Shown: positions 54,048 through 64,000, numbered from the stretch's first letter. The stretch: 64,000 bases of DNA from Bacteroidales bacterium (GCA_030656615.1 JAUSOY010000033.1:1-64000), one strand, 5' to 3'. Numbers and translations: made by a program. Notes: a model not told the origin generated them from the sequence alone.

Positions 54048-57000
54048 TTAAAATTGAAGATTTAAACCAATCTGGAAGGTTTTAATCTGAGGAGGACTCA
54101 GATAAGTAACTCCCTGGGTAATGTTACCGGAAGCATCACGGTTTACTTCAGGATCCCAACCTTTATAATCGGTGAACGTGAGCATATTAGTCCCCATCAC
54201 ATAGATCCTCAATTTCTGAATCTTCAATCGATCGGCTACTTTTTGAGGCAGCGTATATCCCAATACAATATTTTTCAGACGAACGTATGAAGCGTCATCG
54301 AGATACTGGGTTGTATTGTATGTAGAATAAGTATCTTCCCAAACAAGTTTCGGGATATCTGTAACATCACCAGCAGTCTGCCAGCGGTCGAGAATTGTAG
54401 TCATTTGATTCCAGTTGCTTCCGATTTTTCCACCTTCGAAAAATTTGCCATCATCACGATAAACATCTTGTCCGAGTGCAAAAGTGAATAGGAAACTAAA
54501 ATCGAATCCCTGGTACGAAAAGTTGTTATTAACTCCGCCAAAGATTTCAGGATATGGATTGCCAACAACCACGGCATCACGATCATAATTCCACTCTTCG
54601 GTTTTTTCACCGGTAAGCTGATTAATGAATAAAGGTTTACCGTTTTCAGGATTAACACCTGCATACTCTACCAGACGCCAGGCACCAATCGGATGACCTT
54701 CCTGAGCAAAATTATTACCGTAGTTTTCGCCTGAGATAATTTGTCCTTCGATATCCGTAATTTCATTTTTGTTACGGCTGAGATTAATGTCGGTTGACCA
54801 CTTCAAACGTCCAATAAGGTTATTACTGGTTAAGAAAAACTCAACTCCCGTATTATCCATTTTTCCAACATTCCGGGTAATACTTGATGATCCGGATGTT
54901 TGAGGCACATTAACCTGAAGAAGCATATCGGAGGTTTTCTTAATATAATAATCAAAACCACCACTGATGCGGCCATCAAGAATACCAAAATCAAGACCTA
55001 TATCAAGCTGACCTGATTTTTCCCATCCCAGTTCCGGATTGGAAAGGTTACTGACACCTATACCAGGTTCATTATTATATTTTGTGGTATAGTATAATCC
55101 TAAATAGCGGAAATTTCCGATTTCAGCATTTCCGGTGATTCCATAACTTCCACGAATTTTTAAGAAAGATAACCATTCTATGTCTTTCATAAAACGTTCT
55201 TCACTAAGGATATATCCCATTGAAACTGCCGGGAAATAGCCCCAGCGATTATCCGGTCCAAAACGTGATGAACCGTCACGACGGATATTGACCGTGGCAA
55301 GTAATCGATTATTATACGTGTATCCGGCCCGTGCAAAATAGGAAACAAAACCGTATGCTGATTCATAATCAGACCCGGTTTGAATGGTGCCACCATTGGG
55401 ATTGGTTAGCGAAGGATTTGCATATTTGGTACCTACGAGCTCTACTTCGTACTGTCGGTTTTCGTAAACAGAAATACCTGCCAGCGCACTAACATCATGC
55501 TTTGCATTGAAAGTCCGCTCAAAATTCAAGGTTGTATTTGAATTCCAGCTTTCAACCTGAACACGTCTATCACTCGAAATAGCGTCTTCGTACAAGATAG
55601 TTCCTTCATATTTGCGTTCTCTCTGATAATAAGCATCGGTTCCGATTTCTGAACGAAATTTCAGGTAAGGGGTGATTTTATATTCGCCGTATATGTGTCC
55701 AAGTAATGAAACTCCATGAGCAACATAATCGAGGTTTTCTCTTTCGGCAACAATATTAGCTTTGCCTGAGGTCCTTGCGCCAAAATAGTTTCCTACAGAA
55801 TCATAAATGGGCATGATGGGTAAAGAACGACTCTGAGCTGTACCTAAACCACCTGCCCAGCCCGTTGGAACGCGATTATTAATCGTTTTCGAGATGTTAA
55901 TGCTTGTTCCGAATTGAAACTTTTCATTAACTTTCTGGTTCAGACTCATTTTTGTAGAAAAACGCTTAAAATTATTTCCTTCCAAAACACCCTTCTCATC
56001 GAGATAGGCACCACTAACATAATACGTGGTTTTACCACTTCCGCCGCTGGCAGATAAATTGGCAGATTGGGTAAAGCCTTTACGTAAAGACTGGTCAATC
56101 CAATCGACAGAAGTATTTTGGGCAATTTTTTTCGTAATTCCAAAAGGCAGATTAGCCCAATAGTCATCCATGGTCTTACCAAACTGAGGAGAATTGGGAT
56201 CAGCGGCAGAATTTGTCCATGCTTCCTGCGTAAGACTCAGGTATTGCTCCGCGTTAAGCACATCCAATTTCTTGGTTACGTCAGAAATACCAGCATAGTA
56301 ATCGAAATTAAAGACCGTTTTACCTTCTTTTCCTTTCTTTGTCGTGATAAGTATAACACCATTAGCAGCCCGTGCACCATAAATGGCAGCAGCAGCAGCA
56401 TCCTTTAACACTTCAATGGATTCAATGTCGTTAGAATTCAATTGTGAAAGAACATTCGCTTTATCAGGAAAACCAGTTCCTGTACCAAAACTTCCTGTAA
56501 AAATAGGGACCCCATCAACGATGTACAAAGGCTCAGAGCTGGCATAGATGGAGGATGTACCACGAATACGAATGGTAACACCACCTCCGGCCATACCATT
56601 ATCCTGAGTAACCTGAATACCGGGTGCTTTTCCCTGTAATGCCGCGTTGAAATTAGTAACCGGAATATTTTCTATATCCTGTGATTTAACTTTGGCTATG
56701 GAGCTGGTGATATCGCGCTTGCGCTTGGTACCATACCCTACCACAACCACTTCGTCGAGCATCATCTTGTCTTCTTCAATTTCAAAATCGACCGTTACCG
56801 TTTGGCCGGCTACAAGTTGTACATCTTTTAACAGGCGTTTATAGCCCGTAAAACTACAAATGAGTGCATACCTGCCCGGAACTACATTTTGAATGGTGAA
56901 AATGCCGTTAATATCGGCAGAAGCACCGAAAAAGGTATGACCTTCGATAAACACATTGGCACCCGGAAGCGATTCGCCACTGCGTTTATCAATTACCTTA

Positions 57001-57092
57001 CCTTTTATTGTACCTGTTTGGGCTGTTGCAGAATAGATTGCAAGAAGCGACAATACAAGCACAAAAGTACGTATGAGTTTAAATTTGTGCAT
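54048..57092 (-). CDS. SusC/RagA family TonB-linked outer membrane protein
   Basis: ORF opens at 57167; signal-peptide start MHKFKLIRTFVLVLSLLAIYSATAQ at 57092; carboxypeptidase-like domain, VVVGYGTKRKRDITSSI, IEVLKDAAAAAIYGARAANGVILITTKKGK. Confidence 0.97.
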   Translation of the reverse strand: MHKFKLIRTFVLVLSLLAIYSATAQTGTIKGKVIDKRSGESLPGANVFIEGHTFFGASADINGIFTIQNVVPGRYALICSFTGYKRLLKDVQLVAGQTVTVDFEIEEDKMMLDEVVVVGYGTKRKRDITSSIAKVKSQDIENIPVTNFNAALQGKAPGIQVTQDNGMAGGGVTIRIRGTSSIYASSEPLYIVDGVPIFTGSFGTGTGFPDKANVLSQLNSNDIESIEVLKDAAAAAIYGARAANGVILITTKKGKEGKTVFNFDYYAGISDVTKKLDVLNAEQYLSLTQEAWTNSAADPNSPQFGKTMDDYWANLPFGITKKIAQNTSVDWIDQSLRKGFTQSANLSASGGSGKTTYYVSGAYLDEKGVLEGNNFKRFSTKMSLNQKVNEKFQFGTSINISKTINNRVPTGWAGGLGTAQSRSLPIMPIYDSVGNYFGARTSGKANIVAERENLDYVAHGVSLLGHIYGEYKITPYLKFRSEIGTDAYYQRERKYEGTILYEDAISSDRRVQVESWNSNTTLNFERTFNAKHDVSALAGISVYENRQYEVELVGTKYANPSLTNPNGGTIQTGSDYESAYGFVSYFARAGYTYNNRLLATVNIRRDGSSRFGPDNRWGYFPAVSMGYILSEERFMKDIEWLSFLKIRGSYGITGNAEIGNFRYLGLYYTTKYNNEPGIGVSNLSNPELGWEKSGQLDIGLDFGILDGRISGGFDYYIKKTSDMLLQVNVPQTSGSSSITRNVGKMDNTGVEFFLTSNNLIGRLKWSTDINLSRNKNEITDIEGQIISGENYGNNFAQEGHPIGAWRLVEYAGVNPENGKPLFINQLTGEKTEEWNYDRDAVVVGNPYPEIFGGVNNNFSYQGFDFSFLFTFALGQDVYRDDGKFFEGGKIGSNWNQMTTILDRWQTAGDVTDIPKLVWEDTYSTYNTTQYLDDASYVRLKNIVLGYTLPQKVADRLKIQKLRIYVMGTNMLTFTDYKGWDPEVNRDASGNITQGVTYLSPPQIKTFQIGLNLQF

Positions 57093-57290
57093 ATAACAGC
57101 AATTTTGGTTAATAATACAAACTATGTAATAGGGGTTAAAATTATTAAAATATTCATGCATAAACAACCCTCCTAAAAATTGAAAAGTCTTTTTTTATTA
57201 TTTTTGTTTTTATTATTATATTTACACAAAATATCGGTACTTTTGACTGTATTGAGCAATTTTTATTATGTTAACCAAAATTCATTGACT

Positions 57291-59297
57291 ATGAGAGTTT
57301 TTACTTTAAAATTTATGAGAAGAGTTTTAGCACTTTCTGTCGTACTTATTATGAACCTGGCAGTAATGGCACAAATGCCTGCCGCTATTACCATGAGTCC
57401 GGAAACTGCTACTGCCGAAGACCAAATTACCCTTACTTTCAATCCTGAACTGGCTTGTTTCCAAAATGCCAGTCTGGTGGGAACCCCTGTTGTTCGTATG
57501 CATGGTGGCGTTGGACTTATCAATGGTTCAAACTGGAACAATGTTATCGAGTGGAATGTAAACGGAGCGGATGGCACTGTTAACGCATTCATGCCTAATG
57601 GAGATGGCACATATTCGATGACCTTTACGCCAATGACTTATTTTGGTATTCCTGCCGGCCAAATCGTGACAAAAATATGCTGTGTATTTAACAATGGTAC
57701 ATGGGATGTTGATGGACGTGATGTTGATCCTGCCAGCAGTAATTGTATGGACTTTTTCGTTCCACTTGCGTATGCTTCCGCTGATCCTAAGTTCGCCTTT
57801 GAACTTAACCTTAACAAACTCGTTGGTAATGGTGGATTCGATCCCATTTCTGATGATGCTTATGTTGTAATGGAAGGATTTGATCCGATTCAGATGACAC
57901 CAAACACCAACATGATTTATACCGCTGGTATAGAATCTGGACTGGTTGAAGGTCAGAAGTATATTTTCAAATTCAGAATTAAGCAAGGTACAACTAACAT
58001 TGATGAAGCAGATGATCGTACCATTGAAGCGCTTCCCGGAACTACTACCTACACCGCTTGGTGGAATAATGACGCACTTTCACAAGCTACTTTTAACATT
58101 AATATGAAGTATTATGCTCGTGAAAACCGTTTCATTCCTGGTACCGACTTTGTTGATATTGCTGGCTCAATGAATGGCTGGAATGGTGAAAACCATCATC
58201 TTGCTGATGCAGACGGCGATACCATTTATAGTATCACTTTCAATGATTTCACTCCAGGTACTATTTATGATTTCAAATTCCGTATCAACGGAAGCTGGGA
58301 TGATGCAACCTGTGAATTCCCCTCTGGTGGGCCTAACCGTATGTTCCGTGCTCACGAAACCTCAAAAACCATGGATTATGTTTATAACAATTATAAACCC
58401 GGTACATGGCCTTACAGAGTTATTGTTGACATGAATGCTGAAATTACAGCTGGTCGTTTTGATCCAGCAACCGAATATGTAGATGTAGCCGGTGGTATGA
58501 ATGGCTGGGGCGGATACGATGTTCTTTTCGACCGCGGTGCAAAAGGTGGCCGTTATGAGGCTTCTTTCCTCGGAGATCCTAATTTCCCAACCATCGATTT
58601 CAAATTCCGTATCAACAGTAACTGGGACAATGCCGAATTTCCATCAGGTGGTCCTAATCGTAGTTATACCATTGTTGACACAGTTGGCGGTGTTATTAAC
58701 CTTTACGAAGCAGTTTATAATATCCTTGCCACGCCAATGGCTCCTTACGCTTATGGATTGAATATCGACGGTGATGCAGAAGTCGGAAAAGAACTCACTG
58801 GTGTATATACCTATTTTGATCCTAACGGTGACTTGGAAGCTACATCAACTTACAAATGGTATGTTGCTGATGATAACATTGGCACAAACCTTACTTTTAT
58901 TGCTGGTGCTACCAATATGGCATTTACCCCGGTAGAAGCTCAGTACCAGAAATATGTTGCTTTTGAAGTAACTGTTGTGGCTACTACAGGAACTCCCGCA
59001 ATTGGTGACCCGAAAATAGTTTATTCTTCGATGATTGGACATACTGGAATTATTGATCCAAATGCCAACAAAACGAAGATTTATCCTAATCCTATGAATG
59101 GCGAACTGAATATTACAAATCTGAACAACGTTAAACGTGTTGAAATGTACAACCTTACCGGTCAAATGGTAAAATCGGTTGAAAATGTAAACGAACACAT
59201 TACATTAAACACAAACGATCTTCTTTCAGGTATGTATTTTATCCGCATCACCGGAAATAATGGAAGCGTTTCAACTTCTAAAGTTGTTAAAAAATAG
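57291..59297 (+). CDS. T9SS-exported protein with duplicated starch-binding-like (SusE/F-like) modules
   Basis: ORF opens at 57180; ATG MRVFTLKFMRRVLALSVVLIM at 57291; repeats FVDIAGSMNGWNG...DFKFRINGSWDDATCEFPSGGPNR and YVDVAGGMNGWGG...DFKFRINSNWDNAEFPSGGPNR; C-terminal NKTKIYPNPMNGELNI...GMYFIRI. Confidence 0.88.
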   Translation: MRVFTLKFMRRVLALSVVLIMNLAVMAQMPAAITMSPETATAEDQITLTFNPELACFQNASLVGTPVVRMHGGVGLINGSNWNNVIEWNVNGADGTVNAFMPNGDGTYSMTFTPMTYFGIPAGQIVTKICCVFNNGTWDVDGRDVDPASSNCMDFFVPLAYASADPKFAFELNLNKLVGNGGFDPISDDAYVVMEGFDPIQMTPNTNMIYTAGIESGLVEGQKYIFKFRIKQGTTNIDEADDRTIEALPGTTTYTAWWNNDALSQATFNINMKYYARENRFIPGTDFVDIAGSMNGWNGENHHLADADGDTIYSITFNDFTPGTIYDFKFRINGSWDDATCEFPSGGPNRMFRAHETSKTMDYVYNNYKPGTWPYRVIVDMNAEITAGRFDPATEYVDVAGGMNGWGGYDVLFDRGAKGGRYEASFLGDPNFPTIDFKFRINSNWDNAEFPSGGPNRSYTIVDTVGGVINLYEAVYNILATPMAPYAYGLNIDGDAEVGKELTGVYTYFDPNGDLEATSTYKWYVADDNIGTNLTFIAGATNMAFTPVEAQYQKYVAFEVTVVATTGTPAIGDPKIVYSSMIGHTGIIDPNANKTKIYPNPMNGELNITNLNNVKRVEMYNLTGQMVKSVENVNEHITLNTNDLLSGMYFIRITGNNGSVSTSKVVKK

Positions 59298-59311
59298 TCT
59301 CCATGTTTTGT

Positions 59312-59346
59312 AAAAAAGGCTCGGCATAACGCCGGGCCTTTTTTTT
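59312..59346 (+). terminator. Terminator after the T9SS glycan-binding-like gene
   Basis: AAAAAAGGCTCGGCATAACGCCGGGCCTTTTTTTT. Confidence 0.8.
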
Positions 59347-59390
59347 GCCCCTATAAAATTTGTAGGTTTGTAAAAATTCACAAAACCATC

Positions 59391-60260
59391 ATGAAAAGGA
59401 CTGAATACTTACTTCTTATTTTATTTTTTACAAGTGTTTGCTCTTCATCGGCACAAAAAAATGAATTTAGAAATCAGGAAGATCCCGAGTCAGAATATGT
59501 GCAGCATTGGAATTTTGGACTCAACATGGGTATGATTCTGCCCGATAAGCAGTCTGCTAATTTTTATAATGGAAGCGCTATAAACGAAAATAGTGCAAAC
59601 AGAATTCTGGACAATCTATACTTTAAACAGCAAATTGTTGAAAACATTGGTTATAACTATAAGTCGTATGATCTCCCAGAAAATATGGCGTATAAAGCTG
59701 CTATGAGTGTCGGATTTTATGGAAGATATAACTTTTCTGCCCGCTCTGCATTCATAACTCAGTTTAATTATCATCGACTTAAAGCCAATGATATATTTTT
59801 ATTGAATCTGGATGTACCTGGCGGCTTCTCGTTTGAGCCAACATATTATGAATGTGCCATTATCGGTCAGGAAGCCAGAACCAACATCGACATTGGGTAT
59901 ATGCGTTCATTCCCCTTGCAGAAAAAAATTTCTATATTTACAGAAATAGGATTCAATCTGAATAATACCGTTGTTGATTTGAATATGATAGGAATCAATA
60001 ACTTACAATATACCATCAAATATGCCGGCGAACATCCTCAAGGGCCTTATTCCAACAATACATATTACGACCTACGTCAGGGAGGAATAGGCTATGGGGG
60101 TTTTATTACCACCGGACTTAGTCTGGAATTTAACGAAAGTGTTAGTTTGGATCCGGCCATCTCTATTTACTGGTCAAAAGTGAGCCTTGCACCTTATGAT
60201 GCCTTCGGACCCAATTTTATTTTCTTTGTTAGATTTGTCATGAAAAACTCATTGTTTTAG
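59391..60260 (+). CDS. Hypothetical outer membrane protein
   Basis: 289 aa; signal peptide, beta-rich, C-terminal aromatic residue (NSLF). Confidence 0.65.
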   Translation: MKRTEYLLLILFFTSVCSSSAQKNEFRNQEDPESEYVQHWNFGLNMGMILPDKQSANFYNGSAINENSANRILDNLYFKQQIVENIGYNYKSYDLPENMAYKAAMSVGFYGRYNFSARSAFITQFNYHRLKANDIFLLNLDVPGGFSFEPTYYECAIIGQEARTNIDIGYMRSFPLQKKISIFTEIGFNLNNTVVDLNMIGINNLQYTIKYAGEHPQGPYSNNTYYDLRQGGIGYGGFITTGLSLEFNESVSLDPAISIYWSKVSLAPYDAFGPNFIFFVRFVMKNSLF

Positions 60261-60298
60261 GCTTTGAACAAGCTTCATCTGATTTTGGTTTGTATACT

Positions 60299-60883
60299 AT
60301 GAACGATTCGCATATAATTGAACTAATACATAAATATTTTCCTCCCGAAGGGCAGGCTTTCTCATACTATCTTGCTCATGTGACGGCCGTTAGAAGGGTT
60401 GCACTTCAGGTTGTGAAACACCACCCCCAATTAAGGGTTAATGTGGGATTAATCGCGGCTGGGGCGATGTTGCACGACATTGGAATTTGCAAAGTACATG
60501 CCCCCGAAATTGGCTGTTACGGAGAGCATCCATACCTGGCACACGGCTATCTGGGACGTCAGATACTTGAATACGAAGGGTATAACGACCTAGCATTGAT
60601 AGCTGAACGCCATACGGGTGTCGGCATCAGTCGTAAGGAGATTATCAGCAGTAATTTAGCTCTTCCCCACCGCGATCTTGTGCCGGAGAGTATGGAAGAA
60701 TGGATTGTGTGTTATGCCGATTGTTTTTTTTCAAAAACGAACCAAAATCCTTCCAAACCTAAAAGCCTAGATAAAATCAGGGCTTCCATGTTGAAATATG
60801 GCGCCGATAAACTTGATGTTTTTGACGGGATTCATCGTGCGTTTGGGTCAGACTATATCTATCTGGATGATTCGGATGGATAA
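60299..60883 (+). CDS. HD-domain hydrolase
   Basis: VTAVRRVALQVVKHHPQLRVNVGLIAAGAMLHDIGICKV...; ORF opens at 60290. Confidence 0.92.
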   Translation: MNDSHIIELIHKYFPPEGQAFSYYLAHVTAVRRVALQVVKHHPQLRVNVGLIAAGAMLHDIGICKVHAPEIGCYGEHPYLAHGYLGRQILEYEGYNDLALIAERHTGVGISRKEIISSNLALPHRDLVPESMEEWIVCYADCFFSKTNQNPSKPKSLDKIRASMLKYGADKLDVFDGIHRAFGSDYIYLDDSDG

Positions 60884-62505
60884 ACTTTTTGCCCATCAAT
60901 AAAAGTCGCCAATACTTTAATCCTGGGGATATCCTTCTCCTTAACGGTCATCAAATCACCTGATAAAATGACAAAATCGGCAACTTTTCCCTTTTCAAGA
61001 CTGCCATTGATTTTTTCCATAAAACTAGCTTTAGAGGCCCAGATGGTCATTCCTCTCAGAGCCTGTTCGCGTGTTAATGCATTTTCTGTTTGAAAACCAT
61101 TTGAGGGAAAGTTTTTTAAATCTTTCCGAACAACTGCAGCGTAGAACGTAAGAATGGGATTCACTTCTTCGATCGGAAAATCGGTACCCAATGGCATCCA
61201 ATTATTTTGAACTAATAATTCAGCATAGGCATAAGAATTTTTAATTCGGTTATTTCCAAGCCGGTGCTCAGCCCAATACATATCCGATGTAGCGTGGGTT
61301 GGCTGAACAGAAGGTATAATTGAATATTTACCGAAAAGTTTCATTTCCGAGGAATCAACAATCTGAGCATGCTCAATACGCCACCTTCTGTCGTTGCCAG
61401 ATTTCAAAAAAGTGGCATAGGCAATTATAACATTTTCTACTCCGGAATCACCAATCGCATGAACATTTATCTGATATCCGTTATCGTAAGCGATCTTGGC
61501 CCAATGAATCAGTTTGTCTAATTTATCTACTTCGAGCCCCGTTGTTTTGGCCGCATCGGAATATGGTTTCTTTAGCAATGCGCCACGAGAACCCAAGGCA
61601 CCATCAGCATATAGTTTTATGGCTCCAATCCGTAATTTTTCAGTTTGATAAACATCCTTGGTAATATATTTATCAAGATTTTCCTGTGTTGGATTCAGCC
61701 ATGCATCCATCCTGATTTTTAATAATCCATTCAGCTGAAGACTATCGATATTTTCGACAATTACAGCATCCAATCCTGCATCTGCAACCATCGTTAGACC
61801 ATAAGAAAAACATTTTTTCTCAGCCGCTTCAAGAGCCATAGGCACTAATGAAAGTGGAAATTTGGGTATGATATCTTTAACAAGCTGCATCGCGTTGTCA
61901 ATGAGTATTCCGGTAGGTTTATTGTTTTTTAAAAGTATTTCACCCCCTTCAACCTGAGTATCTGCCGTTATTCCAGCTTTTCTCATCGCTGCAGAATTAA
62001 CCAACATTGCATGTCCGTCAATCCGGACTAAAGCTACGGGTGTTTCGGGGAAAGCTTTATCCAAGGAATTACAATCGGGGAAATCCTTTTTAACCCAATC
62101 ATTTTGATCCCATCCTCTTCCCAGTATCCATTCCTGTGGATTTTGAGTAGTGAATTGCTTCAGGCGTTTTAAAACATCACTCATTGAAGTGGTATTTCTA
62201 AGTTCAGCCCAGCGAATCAGCCCTTCCCCCAATCCGAAGAAGTGGCAATGTGCATCGATAAATCCGGGGTAAACACTTTTCCTATCCAAATCCACTACTT
62301 CCTTAGCATCAAATTGATTTAGAATATCTGTGCTATTTCCAACAGCCAGAACCTTCCCATCCCGTATTACCATCGATTCGGCCACATGCATCGAATCGTC
62401 GAGGGTGTAAATATTACCATTAACTAAAATGAGATCGGCTTTTTCTTTGTTTTGACATGAAGTAACAAACATAAGAGCTATAATTGAAATGCTTAAACGA
62501 AACAT
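60859..62505 (-). CDS. Amidohydrolase family lipoprotein (YtcJ-like)
   Basis: 548 aa; lipobox FVTSCQNKE; VYPGFIDAHCHFFGLG, DGALGSRGALL, VHAIGDSGVENVI, PLGTDFPIEEVNP. Confidence 0.94.
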   Translation of the reverse strand: MFRLSISIIALMFVTSCQNKEKADLILVNGNIYTLDDSMHVAESMVIRDGKVLAVGNSTDILNQFDAKEVVDLDRKSVYPGFIDAHCHFFGLGEGLIRWAELRNTTSMSDVLKRLKQFTTQNPQEWILGRGWDQNDWVKKDFPDCNSLDKAFPETPVALVRIDGHAMLVNSAAMRKAGITADTQVEGGEILLKNNKPTGILIDNAMQLVKDIIPKFPLSLVPMALEAAEKKCFSYGLTMVADAGLDAVIVENIDSLQLNGLLKIRMDAWLNPTQENLDKYITKDVYQTEKLRIGAIKLYADGALGSRGALLKKPYSDAAKTTGLEVDKLDKLIHWAKIAYDNGYQINVHAIGDSGVENVIIAYATFLKSGNDRRWRIEHAQIVDSSEMKLFGKYSIIPSVQPTHATSDMYWAEHRLGNNRIKNSYAYAELLVQNNWMPLGTDFPIEEVNPILTFYAAVVRKDLKNFPSNGFQTENALTREQALRGMTIWASKASFMEKINGSLEKGKVADFVILSGDLMTVKEKDIPRIKVLATFIDGQKVYPSESSR

Positions 62506-62523
62506 AATGTTAGATTTTCTTGA

Positions 62524-62700
62524 TTAATAATTTTTTGGTATGAAGTCTGCGACAACCGGAAAATGATGGAAAGTAATCCCAGCAACATTTTCCCATTCAG
62601 CGTTATCTCCATCCATCGTAATTGTCTTTTCCTTCGATTGCATATTCATGCAAGAGAATGGGGAAAAAAGGTTTGGAAACGGTTTAAATATTAGTCTCAT
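62524..62700 (-). CDS. Candidate 58-aa ORF, not in ORF track; possible small lipoprotein or gene remnant
   Basis: Hand translation MRLIFKPFPNLFSPFSCMNMQSKEKTITMDGDNAEWENVAGITFHHFPVVADFIPKNY*; overlaps the ABC ATPase 3' end by 17 nt, same strand. Confidence 0.4.
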   Translation of the reverse strand: MRLIFKPFPNLFSPFSCMNMQSKEKTITMDGDNAEWENVAGITFHHFPVVADFIPKNY

Positions 62701-63712
62701 ATGTATGCAGAAATTCCGCTAATAAAGTTAGGTCATTAATAATAAACATGCCATTTGGACTATTAACCTGAAAACCAAGATGATTCTGTATAATAGAAAA
62801 AACATGAGGTCCTTCTTGAATCAATTGAAAATCAAATCTCTTCAACATATTAGACAGCAGTGCTATTGTGAATTCATCGGCCTCAACATGTACTTTTCTT
62901 GATTTTGTGGTTATTGGTTCAAACGATAAACGATGTGTATCAAAATTAAACGAAGCGTTTTCGAAATACGTATTCATCAGATTTTTGCTGACAATATTTT
63001 CCGGAATATCCTGTACGCCTGTAAATCCTTTGGCAATTAGGATAATTTCATCCGAAAGCCTAAACGAAAGTGTGATATCATGGGATGATAATAAAATGGC
63101 TTTGGACTCTTCTCTGGCGATTTTCCGCAACAATTGCATCACCTCAATTCTAGATGGAAAATCAAGGAAAGCCGTCGGTTCATCCAGCATGATTATTTTT
63201 GTTTCCTGAGCCAGCGATTTAGCAATCATGACCTTTTGTTTTTCTCCATCGCTCAGGTCATTGAAAAAACGGTCTTTTAATGAGAAAATGCCAGTAATAT
63301 TAAGAACCTTATCAATCTTAATATTATCCTCCGAACGAAGTTTTCCCATGAATCCCGTGTATGGATGCCTTCCCATAGCCACCATATCATATACCCGTAA
63401 ATGCTCTGTATAGGGTCTGTCAGTAAACACAACGCTCAGAAGCCTTGCCAGTTGGTTGGCAGGAATTGCATTCAAATTTTGGCCATTCATGAGTATTTGC
63501 CCGGAAACACAAGGGAGAAATCCAGCCAGAGTCTTTATTAGGGTTGATTTTCCTGCACCATTAGGACCAATGAGTGTATAAACCTTGCCAGCTGATAAAT
63601 GCAGATTCAGTTCATTTTGAATACAATGGAAACCTTTACCCTTTGGATTTTTATAACCTATACTCAGATTATTACTCTCGGTCAGATATGTTTGTCGTTT
63701 GTGAGTATTCAA
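62684..63712 (-). CDS. FecE/BtuD-type ABC transporter ATP-binding protein with C-terminal extension
   Basis: 342 aa; Walker A GPNGAGKST, signature LSDGEKQKVMIAKSLAQ, Walker B IIMLDEPT. Confidence 0.95.
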   Translation of the reverse strand: MNTHKRQTYLTESNNLSIGYKNPKGKGFHCIQNELNLHLSAGKVYTLIGPNGAGKSTLIKTLAGFLPCVSGQILMNGQNLNAIPANQLARLLSVVFTDRPYTEHLRVYDMVAMGRHPYTGFMGKLRSEDNIKIDKVLNITGIFSLKDRFFNDLSDGEKQKVMIAKSLAQETKIIMLDEPTAFLDFPSRIEVMQLLRKIAREESKAILLSSHDITLSFRLSDEIILIAKGFTGVQDIPENIVSKNLMNTYFENASFNFDTHRLSFEPITTKSRKVHVEADEFTIALLSNMLKRFDFQLIQEGPHVFSIIQNHLGFQVNSPNGMFIINDLTLLAEFLHTYETNI

Positions 63713-63755
63713 TGTAGAAACTTAGGTGTTTAAAACAATTCGATTAGCATTATGT

Positions 63756-64000
63756 TTAAAACTTTGTTTTGAGTATGAAGTATATAACAACGGGAGCTCC
63801 AAGCAGAGCAGTGATCGCGTTGACCGGAAGATTGCCACCGAATACAGGCAAACGGATAATCAGGTTGACGAAAAGAGTGAGATTTCCACCAATTAATATA
63901 CTAAACGGAAGAATTTGACGATGATCAGAGGTCGCAAAAAGTAAGCGTGCCAAATGGGGTACTGCTAATCCTACAAAAGCCACCGGTCCGCAGAAAGCCG
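63756..64000 (-). CDS. FecCD/BtuC-family ABC transporter permease, truncated by the window edge
   Basis: ...FCGPVAFVGLAVPHLARLLFATSDHRQILPFSILIGGNLTLFVNLI...LPVNAITALLGAPVVIYFIL; frame open to the right edge. Confidence 0.93.
   Translation of the reverse strand, partial: AFCGPVAFVGLAVPHLARLLFATSDHRQILPFSILIGGNLTLFVNLIIRLPVFGGNLPVNAITALLGAPVVIYFILKTKF

Noticed and set aside
57528-57986. 152-aa and similar antisense ORFs opposite the T9SS glycan-binding-like gene
   Set aside because: Fully antisense to a well-supported CDS; no start context or family signature.

Overview
This 64 kb window reads as a chromosomal segment of a Bacteroidota (Bacteroidales-like) genome. Supporting signs are SusC/SusD genes, T9SS C-terminal sorting domains, A/T-rich intergenic DNA and few Shine-Dalgarno sequences. 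Most of it is housekeeping: rpsA, argS, gcvT, guaA, ligA, miaA, hemW, pdxB, tkt and thiS/thiF. It also holds transport and sensing modules: a VC_2705-type Na+/solute symporter with a DUF485 partner next to a Cache-PAS-CBS-DUF294 sensor, MscS, a voltage-gated-type K+ channel with a zinc ribbon, and a FecCD/BtuCD-type ABC system cut off at the right edge. There is one aldehyde:ferredoxin oxidoreductase, one SusCD locus with a T9SS-exported glycan-binding-like protein, and several envelope proteins. I saw no rRNA, tRNA, CRISPR array, prophage, transposase or recognisable defence island. The observations most worth a second look are: (i) two copies of a ~127 bp MITE/REP-like inverted-repeat element by the marR gene, one flanked by a 21 bp near-perfect direct repeat covering the marR stop codon; (ii) a glycosyltransferase-like membrane protein whose N-terminus runs in-frame back to the stop codon of an upstream HD-domain gene with no ATG/GTG/TTG; (iii) two short ORFs absent from the ORF track, a 58-aa HTH-like protein divergent from AOR and a 58-aa ORF overlapping the ABC ATPase; (iv) the symporter/sensor-nucleotidyltransferase pair. 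I did not find a clearly undescribed multi-gene system. All assignments come from reading the sequence; no database search was run.
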